The translations under genes were made by a program, and so were the position numbers. Under the pieces are notes generated by a model. That model was not told the DNA's origin, did not search any database, and was given only the letters and a program-made list of their open reading frames with translations. 64,000 nt of DNA from Palaemon carinicauda (Eukaryota > Arthropoda > Malacostraca > Decapoda > Palaemonidae): positions 36,667,513 to 36,731,512 of the forward strand of contig NC_090726.1 in the NCBI RefSeq assembly GCF_036898095.1. Reading direction: 5' to 3'. This document shows, in pieces, positions 24,806 to 33,243 of the stretch. The number at the start of each line of letters is the position of its first letter. Positions within the stretch are counted from its first letter, which is position 1.

Positions 24806-25543
24806 TTGGCAATCTCCCTGCTCAGACTTGCAGTGAGACCGCTAGACTTCATGTGCACACTGGATCTGAAGGACGCGTACTTCCAGATCCCAATCCATCC
24901 GTCTTCCAGGAAGTACTTGAGATTCAGCCTAGACAACAAGATCTACCAGTTCAAGGTGCTGTGTTTCGGTCTCTCCACAGCACCTGAGGTGTTTACCAGA
25001 GTGTTCACCCTGATATCTTCGTGGGCGCACAGGATCGGCATCTGTATCCTCTGCTATCTGGACGACTGGCTGATCCTGGCAGACTCGGAGTCGACCCTTC
25101 TTCGACACCAAGACAAGCTTCTGGGACTTTGCCAAGATCTAGGGATCATGGTAAATCTCGAGAAGTCTTCTCTGCTTCCAACTCAACGACTGGTATATCT
25201 AGGCATGATATTAGACACCAATCTCCACAAAGCCTTTCCATCAGACGACAGGATAGCAAGGCTGAGGAAGGTCGCAAAACCTTTCCTCGGACGAGAGGAG
25301 CTTCCAACACAATCGTGGTTACGTCTCCTAGGTCACCTGGCCTCCTTGGCCCGTCTGGTTCCGAACGGCCGCCTCAGGATGAGATCCCTGCAATGGTGGC
25401 TCAAGTCCCGGTGGAATCAAGATAACGATTCCCCGGACACTCTGGTCCCTATGGGACATGCGGAACGGACGGACCTGCAGTGGTGGCTGACCGACGAAAA
25501 CCTTCGAAAGGGAGTGGATCTTCACGTCCTCCCCCCGATTTGA
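24806..25543 (+). pseudogene. Reverse transcriptase of DIRS copy 2, N-terminally deleted
   Basis: Reads LDLKDAYFQIPIHPSSRKYL (palm motif A, Asp), VLCFGLSTAPEVFTRVF (motif B), CYLDDWLILADS (catalytic YLDD, about 25060) and LGMILDTN, continuing to a stop at 25543. The upstream fingers segment (SPGFYxxLFLxxK and GGWRPxIDLxALN), present in copies 3, 4 and the intact element, is missing: Gag stops at 24803 and motif A begins at about 24855. This points to an internal deletion of well over 100 codons. The frame has no ATG at its start. The copy could not encode a complete RT. Confidence 0.85.
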
Positions 25544-25902
25544 TGCTGTTTTCGGACGCGTCAAAAGAAGGGTGGGGGGCCCACGTTCTGAACCAGAGGA
25601 CCTCAGGCCTATGGTCAGAATCAGAAAAGTACCTCCACATCAATCTGCTAGAAATGAAGGCTGTTTATCTGGCCCTTCAACAGTTCCAACAGACCCTGTC
25701 GGGCCACTCCATGGTGGTGATGAGCGACAACACCACAGTAGTGGCTTATATCAACAAGCAGGGAGGTACCTTTTCACAACAGCTATCCCATCTTGCAGTA
25801 GAGATACTGAGGTGGACTGAAGTCCACTCGATTCCACTTTTGGCTCGCTTCATTCCGGGCAAAAGGAATGTGCTCGCCGACAGTCTGAGCAGAGCATCGT
25901 AG
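25540..25902 (+). pseudogene. RNase H domain of DIRS copy 2
   Basis: LMLFSDASKEGWGAHV (first catalytic Asp), LHINLLEMKAVYLALQQF (catalytic Glu), MSDNTTVVAYINKQGG (catalytic Asp), and RFIPGKRNVLADSLSRAS with the final Asp; stop at 25902. All four acidic positions of the RNase H fold are visible. It follows RT in a different frame (RT stop at 25543), whereas RT and RNase H are fused in the intact element at 33116-35302, so a frameshift separates them here. Confidence 0.85.
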
Positions 25903-25923
25903 ATAGTGAGTACCGAATAGTCT

Positions 25924-26330
25924 TTGGATCCTCAAGTAGCCAACAAAGTCCTGACTTTGCAGGGTTCCCCAACAGTGGACCTATTCACGACAGCTTTGAA
26001 CTTCAAGCTGCCGCTGTACTGCTCCCCAGTCCCGGACCCCAAGGCACTCTGGCAAGATGCCTTCCAACAACGGTGGGACAACATCGACATCTACACCTTC
26101 CCACCGTTCTGTCTGATGAGAAGGGTGCTCAAGAAGACCAGACTATCGGTCAATCTGTTAATGACCTTAATAGCTCCGTTATGGTATTATGCAGAGTGGT
26201 TCCCGGACCTTCTGAAGCTCCTGACGGAACTCCCGAGAGAACTTCCCCCACGACACGAGCTACTCAAGCAACCACACTGCAGCATCTACCACAAGGCCGT
26301 AGCTTCGCTTCGGCTTCACGCCTGGAGACT
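25924..26330 (+). pseudogene. Methyltransferase-like domain of DIRS copy 2
   Basis: SPTVDLFTTALNFKLPLYCS, PVPDPKALWQDAFQQRWDN, IDIYTFPPFCLMRRVL, and IAPLWYYAEWFPDLLKLL match the conserved segment between RNase H and recombinase in DIRS elements, often annotated as a DNA adenine methyltransferase-like domain. The PP(F) after YTF occupies the place of the catalytic DPPY-like motif; activity is not established. The frame continues from the RNase H frame after a stop. Confidence 0.75.
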
Positions 26331-27368
26331 ATCCAGCGTCTCCTCACTGAGAGAGGCTTTTCGCAACAAGTTGCGGAAAGGATGTCTCAACACCTGCAAA
26401 AGTCATCCGCAGGGGTCTTCCAGGCGAAGTGGAGAATCTTCTGTGGTTAGTGTCGTGGGAGGGGTATCTCTCCCCTCGATGCCACTATTCCAGCAATAGC
26501 GGAGTTTCTCGTGTATTTGCGGGAGGAAATGCGCCTTTCAGTCTCGGCGGTGAAACGCTATCGCTCAGCCTTAAGCTTAGCCTTCAGGCTGAAAGGAATA
26601 GACATTTTTTCCTCGCTGGAACTTTCTTTACTCATACGAAGCTAAGAACTTACCTGCCCTCAGTCGGATGTGAGACCTCCTCCATGGAACGTGGTTCGCG
26701 TCCTCAGGGCTCTTAAGAGACCTCCGTTCGGACCATTACGCCAGGCTTCTAATCAACACCTGACTTGGAAGACGGTGTTCCTGCTCGCTTTGGCGTCAGC
26801 CAAGCGAGTCAGTGAACTTCATGGTCTCTCATACGACATCGCCCATTCAAGGGGATGGGGGGAGGTAACGTTCAGGTTCGTCCCTGAGTTTGTAGCCAAG
26901 ACTCAGAACCCGGGAGTGTCGGACCCACGGTTCGACTCCTTCAGGGTTTTGAGTCTCCGTTCTGTAACAAGTGACCCAGACCATCTGCTACTATGCCCAG
27001 TAATAAGTCTGAGGCGTTATCTGAAGAGAACAGCTGCAGTCCGTCCCCACGTGCAAGCCCTGTTTGTGAGCACGGGAAGGACGAAGAGGAGGATCACCAA
27101 GAATACCATCTCAGCTTGGATTCGAAGGGTCATCCATCACGCCTTGAATACAGATCCTCCTCCGTCACGTCGCCCCAGAGCACACGATGTCAGAGGCATC
27201 GCAACGTCCCTGGCATTCAAGAGAAACTTCTCGGTGACGTAGGTGCTACAAGCTGGGGTCTGGAAGCGTCAAACGACCTTCACAGCCCACTACCTGCAGG
27301 ACGTGACCCACAGGAGCCTCGATACATTTTCTATCGGCCCTGTGGTGGCTGCACAACAGCTGGTCTAA
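26300..27368 (+). pseudogene. Tyrosine recombinase of DIRS copy 2 (frameshifted, one internal stop)
   Basis: N-terminal core-binding piece RLLTERGFSQQVAERMSQHL (about 26327), then FLLALASAKRVSELHGLSYD with catalytic Arg, TKNTISAWIRRVIHHALN, HDVRGIATSLAFKRN (His-x-x-Arg), and VLQAGVWKRQTTFTAHYLQD with the catalytic Tyr, ending VVAAQQLV and stop at 27368. A stop (TAG, about 27240) lies between HxxR and Tyr, and frame changes occur near 26450 and 26690. The catalytic residues themselves remain, so the gene decayed relatively recently. Confidence 0.85.
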
Positions 27369-28211
27369 CCTCAGGCTCCTTAATGGACAGGTAGCAGAAG
27401 GTTGAGGGCATTGTTACCCGGTCTTAGACTGCATGAATGAAAGAGTATGTCTGGCCCTTACTTCTTTCTCCATCCTCCCCTCTCTTGGGGAAAGCAGCAT
27501 CCTGGGTTCTCTGCATAGCTGACCTTAAACCTCTGCAGGTAAACCATGCTTCCTTGTGTTCCTAGTATTAAGATAATACTGTCGCGTCCCCCATACCTTG
27601 ACGAGGTGGTATTGGGAACGTCCTAGCCTAGAATTCCATCTAAAGGACTTCAGGTCAACTTCCTAGGACGAGTCACACTTCATTCCTCTACACACAAGCC
27701 TATGTAGGCCGCACATTCCTTGCGGAGCAAGGAACTTGCGAGGTGCAGGGACTCTTTTTCTCGAGTGCTGCTCACTCGGATTCTGAGTCCCCGGGCAAAG
27801 CCAAAGCCAGTAAGGCTGGGACTTTCCACCCTACTTAAGGGTTAAGTCACCCTATGTAAATAGCGTGGTTTGTATCTCGGTTACGGAACAAATGACAAAT
27901 TCGGAGATGATTTGTATTCTTCCTAACCATACAAACCTTAGCTATTTACACATATTTGCCCACCAACCCTGTCCCCCAAGGCAAGTTCTACCTTTAAGTG
28001 AAGTGAAGCAGTTCACCGGTGTGTGTGTGTGGGGGGGGGGGGGTTAGCTAGCTACCACTCCCGTACCCCCTTGCTAACTAGCGCGGGGGTAGTTAACCCT
28101 CGTTAAAAATCTAATGGCTCGTCATTTCAGCTACGCCGAAAGTAATACCCTATGTAAATAGCTAAGGTTTGTATGGTTAGGAAAAATACAAATTATCTCC
28201 GAATTTGTCAT

Positions 28212-28372
28212 TTCACAGTGGTGCAAGTGTTACAAGTGGATGGCTGGACACGTCAGAATACGTTTACAACACATTACCTGCAAGTCGTAACCGACAGGAT
28301 CCTGGATACATTCTCCATAGGTCCTTTAGTGGCAGTACAAAAAGTGGTGCAAGCTACCTCAGCAAACAGAAA
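28212..28372 (+). pseudogene. DIRS copy 4 recombinase, C-terminal piece
   Basis: Resumes the frame broken at 20580: FTVVQVLQVDGWTRQNTFTT, then HYLQVVTDRILDTFSIGPLV with the catalytic Tyr. The usual C-terminal stop is missing; the sequence runs directly into a second element's methyltransferase-like domain (copy 5). Confidence 0.85.
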
Positions 28373-30473
28373 TGGATTTCCCTGACAGTCGACCTGTTCA
28401 CAACAGGCAGCCTTAACGTCTACATTATTTGGTACCTCAGTTCTACCCAATTAGAAGTGTCTTTAACTGAGTCTGGTCCACTCCCATTTTCAATACAGTA
28501 TTACTCTAGTTGCCCCGAATGGCCCGAAGTAGAAGAGCACACAGACCTACATTTTTGGATAAGGACTTCAAGAGAATTACTTCCCCTCCCCAACCTGTTG
28601 TGCCAGCTGCATACCCATTTATTCCACAGCCCGGTGGAATCTGTATAGCGTCATGAGTGAAGATTATCCAACATTGCTTCTCAGAGAAAGGCTGTTTGAG
28701 CAAAGTTGCACGGCAGATGGTGGAATATCTCTGGAAATATTCAACTTCAGTATACCAAGCCATTTGGGCTATCCTCTGTGGTTGGTGTCGTAGGGGGTTA
28801 TTTCTCTTCTCAGAGCAGTACAGTATAGCCAAATTTTACTTTACCTCCAAGAGAAAAGTTCTGCTCGTTATCAGCTGTGAAAGGCTATTGCTCAGCTTTG
28901 AGCCAGGTCTTTAGGCTGAAAGGAGTTGATACTTCATCTTTGGTGGAGCTCGATATGCTCGTACGCGGTCTTGAGCAATCCCGCCCTTTGATAGAGGTGA
29001 GACCATTGCCCTGAGATAATACTAAGGTCTTGTGATCTCTTTAAGAGGGCACCTTATGAACTGTTGAGGGTTACTTCAGACAGGAACCTTACCCTCAAAA
29101 CAGTTTTCTTGCTCGCCTTAGCTTCCTCCAAATGGATTAACAACTTCATGGTTTCTCCATTTAGTGTGGCTCATATCAAGCACTGGAGGTAGGTCTCCTT
29201 CTCCGTTACTGAGGTTGAAGGTAAAACCCAGAATCAGTCGGTTCCTGATTCCAGGTTTTCTTCACATCAGGTTGTGAGCCGTAGACTAGTAACCGACTAT
29301 CCTGATGACCTGCTTTTGTGTCCTGTAATAGCGCTGAGACACTACCTTAAACATGCACAAGCAACTCGGTTGCACCTGCAGCACCTCTTCGTCAGCACGG
29401 GAAGAGTCAAGAAGATGATAAATAAAATAGGATCTCCTCTTGGCAAAGGGAATTTATTGATTGTACTTATTTACCTCCCAGACCTCCTGCCTCAGGGAGA
29501 ACTCCGGTTAGAGCTCATGATGTCAGAGGAGTCAGCACGACTCTGTGATGCAGGTACTCCATGCAAGCGACTGGAAACAACAGCCATATTTTCTGCCCAT
29601 TATCTGCAGGAATTGCCCCACAGGTGCCTAGACAACTTTTCACTTGGACCTGTTGTAGCTACACAACTGATGGTATAGCTGCCTTGGCTCCTCTCACAGG
29701 AACATTAGCATTGGATCGAGGATGGAGGTTACATGTTAGACTAGGATAAACGTGAAGGTCTTACCCTTTTCTTTCCTTCCCATCTTCCCTATTCTTCTCT
29801 CTTGGGGCACAGCATCGGAAACCCTGTCAACTGGAATTGTTTCCCTTGCAGGTAAGCCCCACTTAGTCTGTAGCTTTTCTATTATATAATAGAAAAATTT
29901 TATTACCCACACTCCTTATGAGGGGGAGTTTAACCAGGCAAACCCATTGAAATGTACATAACTCATTGTTACCACGCAGAAATTTTCAGCTGGTATCGTT
30001 AAACCAATGGTGACTGAGGTGTAAGGAACCTTAACTCTGCACCATTTACAAGGGCCCGAATTTTTTGTAGCCCGTGATAAGTACCCAGCCAGTTGGAATA
30101 GGGACTTCCATCCACCTAAGGTTGAGTCTCCTATGTAAAGGACATGGCTTTGTATTTGCGACGGAACAAATGACAGATTTGAAGATCATTTATATTTTTC
30201 TTAAATATACAAACCTGAGTCTTTTATTCATACAGTACTTTCCCACCATCACTTACCCCTAGAAGGTCCTGGCTGCAATCAAAGTGAGTGCTCTGTGAGG
30301 AAGCAGAGGGGAGGGGCTTCCCCACTCCTGGCTGGTATCTACCGGCCACTGTTTACACCCCGTTATAAAAGTTCAACTACCTTGTTTTTCAGCCTCGCTG
30401 ATATTCTATCCTGTGTTAAGTAATCAGGTTTGTATAGTTAGAAAAAAATACAGATTATTTCCAAATCTGTCAT
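28373..30473 (+). mobile_element. 5'-truncated DIRS-type element (copy 5)
   Basis: Begins in the methyltransferase-like domain (TVDLFTT, about 28384), then recombinase pieces (CLSKVARQMVEYLWKYSTS at 28690; FLLALASSKWINNFMVS at 29107, where the AKRVSE Arg is lost; SRRLVTDYPDDLLLCPVIAL at 29277; SAHYLQELPHRCLDNFSLGP at about 29594). A 3' untranslated part follows, then an internal complementary region (about 30131-30220, with ACGGAACAAATGACAGATTT) and right end CCAAATCTGTCAT at 30473. The terminus resembles that of copies 1 and 2 but is clearly diverged, so it is an older member of the same lineage. Its end lies 58 nt before a BPNT1 exon. Confidence 0.8.
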
Positions 30474-30531
30474 ATTTTCAACTTTTTTTAATTTTTGTTA
30501 TTTTGAGTAATGCTACTTTTTCTTTTTGCAG

Positions 30532-30625
30532 AATGCCAGAGATTTACAAACAGAAGCAGATAGAGCTGCTCAGCGTTGCATAATAAGCTCACTAAGTAAA
30601 TGCTTCCCTAAAATTACTATAATAG
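30532..30625 (+). CDS. BPNT1: BPNT1 exon, residues 44-74 plus first base of Gly75
   Basis: Acceptor TTTTTCTTTTTGCAG ends at 30531; donor GTACAG starts at 30626. The 94-nt exon enters in phase 0 and leaves in phase 1, reading NARDLQTEADRAAQ, then a helix and FPKITII. This matches the family segment DLQTKADRLAQ, whose Asp lies in the metal/active-site region, and the strand leading to the IGEE metal-binding motif, which is completed in the next exon. The exon is hemmed in by transposons: the right end of one DIRS element stops at 30473, 58 nt upstream of the exon, and the left end of another begins near 30652, about 26 nt after the donor. Both splice sites nevertheless look intact, so the gene is probably still expressed. 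Confidence 0.93.
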
Positions 30626-30666
30626 GTACAGTATTTTATGGTTACATTATTTTTTTCAATATTAAT

Positions 30667-30819
30667 CTTACCCGATGATCATGTAGCTGTCAACTCCGTT
30701 GCCCGACAGAAATCTACGGTCGGGATACGCCAGCGATCGCTATCCAGGTGGGGGTGTACACAACAGCGCCATCTGTGAGCAGGTACTCAAGTACTTCTTG
30801 TCAACAAGAACTCAATTTT
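30667..30819 (+). repeat. Left inverted terminal repeat of DIRS copy A
   Basis: Starts CTTACCCGATGATCATGTAG and ends GAACTCAATTTT; exact reverse complement of 36719-36871. Confidence 0.95.
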
Positions 30820-31031
30820 TCCTCTGTCGTGCCGCCGGCAAGACCTACTTGGATACGCTGTTGATTTTGGAGTTATTGTTCACGATTTGGTGATGTATTT
30901 GCTCTAAAGTTTAGCCTTCGCTATTCAGGAAGCTTTATCCTTAGCTTAGCAAGCTTTTGGAATTAATTTGATTTATTGGTTAACGAACTTTGCTTAATTT
31001 TGGATCCCCCCTTGACTACTTCTAATTCAAG

Positions 31032-33243
31032 ATGTCTGACCAGTCCCAAGTTCCTAAATACAGGCAGTGTAGTGTTAGGACTTGTACTAGGCGTCTTCCG
31101 AAGGCCTCTATAGATCCTCACACCGTATGTTCCAATTGTAGGGGTAAATCCTGTCAATTGGAAGATCGATGTGGGGAATGTGCTGGGCTTTCGGAATTTG
31201 ATTTTAACGAATTCCTTAGATATGCACGTAGGTTAGAGAAGGAGAGAGATAGGAGGAGTTCTTCTCGCTCTGTGGATTTTTCCTCTCCCCATGCCCCTCA
31301 ACCTTTTCCTTCCCCTGTGGTGGTGACTCCCGAACCTGCTACGAGTGCTCAGCCTGCAATGGCTGATATGTTGCGTGCCATTCAGGCTCTCGGTGATAAG
31401 GTGGAGTCATTGGTTAATGACCGTAATCAGCTCTTGGCAGATGTCAGAGAGCTGAAAGCGAAGAGTGCAGTGGGAAGTGTTAGTGCTAGTGATGTGCATA
31501 GTGTCAGTGTCAGTGTTGCGCATGAGGGTACATCTGTGCGTGCCAGTCGTCCTCCCAGTCCGGGACCTCTTGCAAGCTCCCAAGCCCAGGGGAGAAGCAA
31601 TGTCGAAGGACCAAAGGGTTCGGCAGGCCTTGATCGGCGCACGGATGTATCCTCAGTGGTTGCGGACGTATCTGTTAAGGATCGTCCCATCCACATACAG
31701 ACGAATGAGCCCTTACATTCCTCGTCTGTGGAAGAAGTTTCCAGGAGGAAACGGTGGACCAAGGTCTCACGACCGCTCAAACGTAAGGTCCCTTCCGAGC
31801 GAGTCCAACGGCCCAGGTGTAGCCACTGGGTCAGTTCGGACTCGCCGCAGTCATCTGATGACTGCACACCTCCCAAGAGAGGTAGAGTGGTCCCTCAACA
31901 GGCTACTGCTCCGTCTGTTGTTGCTCCAACCACAGTAGACCCTAAGTGGTCCATGCTGCAGACTATGCAGTCTCAGCTTGCGGCATTCATGCAGGAGTAT
32001 CATGCCGAAAAGGTTAACACCTCTCCTGTTAACCTACAACCCGCAGAGGTTGTGCGCTCAGCAGATACTGCGGCTGCCTGCTCCCACACTCCACCTGTGA
32101 GAGCTCCTCCACCGATGCGCAGTCCTCCCTGCCAGACGCATGTTCTTGCTGCACCATCTGCTAACATGCGTGAGCTGCCGCATCAGGAGTTGCCGGGTTC
32201 CAGCACTATGCGGCATTCTCCTCAGCCCATGCAGCATGCTCTGCATACCTTACAGCATGCTCCGCATACCATGCAGCATGAGCCGCATACCTTACAGCAT
32301 GCTCTGCATACCTTACCGCATGCTCCTCAGCCCACCGCAGCCCCTCCCACACACCAGCCCTCTGCTTTTGTTGTTGCCAGCTCGCAGACCGACCAGCAGC
32401 GGCATGATGTTGGATCCGCAGGTACGCATGCACCCGTTCTGCCGGATTCAGCCGTTCAGCTTTCTGCTCTGCCTTTGCCACTCACAACTCAGCTTTCGGA
32501 TGATGGTGTATCGGATGATGAAGCTGCACATCTGGATGAGCCTCACTCTGATATTGAAGGGCACAAGTCTACGCCTCCCTCCTTAGACTTTTGCAAAGTC
32601 CTTGCCTTGTTCAGGGACTTGTATCCTGAGCAGTTTGTGTCTGCAACCCCTCGTTCTCCTCCCTCCGAGACGTTCGAAGATCTGCTGGTCCTTTTCCGAT
32701 TTAGATCATCTGTTGAAGGGAGTCTTTCGTGCCTTCGAGATATTCAACTTCCTCGATTGGTGTTTGGGAGCCTTAAGCAGGAAGACTTCCCCTTCAGATA
32801 AGGACTCGGCCATGCTGATCATGTCTAGCATGGACAAGGCAATTCGTGATGGGTCTGGTGAACTTGCGGCTTCATATGTATCAGGAGTCCTTAAGAAGAG
32901 GGAACATCTTTGCTCCTTCTTATCAGCTGGTATCACTCCTTGCCAGAAGTCGGAGTTGTTGTTTGCTCCTCTCTCCAAGTGTCTGTTTCCGGAGGAGCTG
33001 ATTAAGGGGATGGCTGCCTCACTTATCCAGAAGGATACTCATGATCTGATGGCTTCTTCTGCACGTAAGGCTAAAACCTTACCTTCCGTGCCTAGACCCT
33101 TCCGCCCTGCAGCAGTTGACACACCTGCTTCTAGGTTCATCCCGCCCTTTCGTGGCAGAACCTCCAGCAGAGGAGGTACCCGTGCAGACAGTCACCGTGG
33201 CAAGTCCAAGAAGGGTTCCAAGTCCGCAAAAGGCAAGTTTTGA
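31032..33243 (+). CDS. Gag of DIRS copy A (two overlapping frames)
   Basis: Starts MSDQSQVPKYRQ at 31032. A Cys module (CSVRTCTRR, CSNCRGKSCQLEDRCGEC) is followed by a charged helix, a low-complexity middle with heptad repeats around MQHALHTLQHAPHT (about 32225-32330), and an acidic segment. This frame stops at 32801. The conserved C-terminal Gag core is in the next frame (about 32690-33243): LKGVFRAFEIFNFLDWCLGA, MLIMSSMDKAIRDGSGELAA, YVSGVLKKREHLCSFLSAGI, LFAPLSKCLFPEELIKG, then a basic tail ending GKSKKGSKSAKGKF. The switch point is near 32690-32720, around TCCTTTTCCGATTTAG. This is either one indel or a +1 recoding event. Full length if joined would be about 735 residues. Confidence 0.82.

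Larger units (their letters stand above)
20581..28211 (+). mobile_element. DIRS-type retrotransposon (copy 2), 7.6 kb, nested in copy 4
   Basis: Left end TTGTTCCGTAACC at 20581 and right end GAATTTGTCAT at 28211, the same termini as copy 1. Inverted repeats: about 20615-20790 against 27985-28165. Internal complementary region about 27855-27950, carrying the joined outer ends (GGAACAAATGACAAATTC). Gag (20883-24803, frames broken), RT (about 24815-25543), RNase H (25540-25902), methyltransferase-like (25924-26330), recombinase (26300-27368). The insertion is exact: removing 20581-28211 rejoins the copy 4 recombinase codons AAA AGA AAC and TTC ACA GTG with no target duplication, as expected for recombinase-mediated integration. 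Confidence 0.93.
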
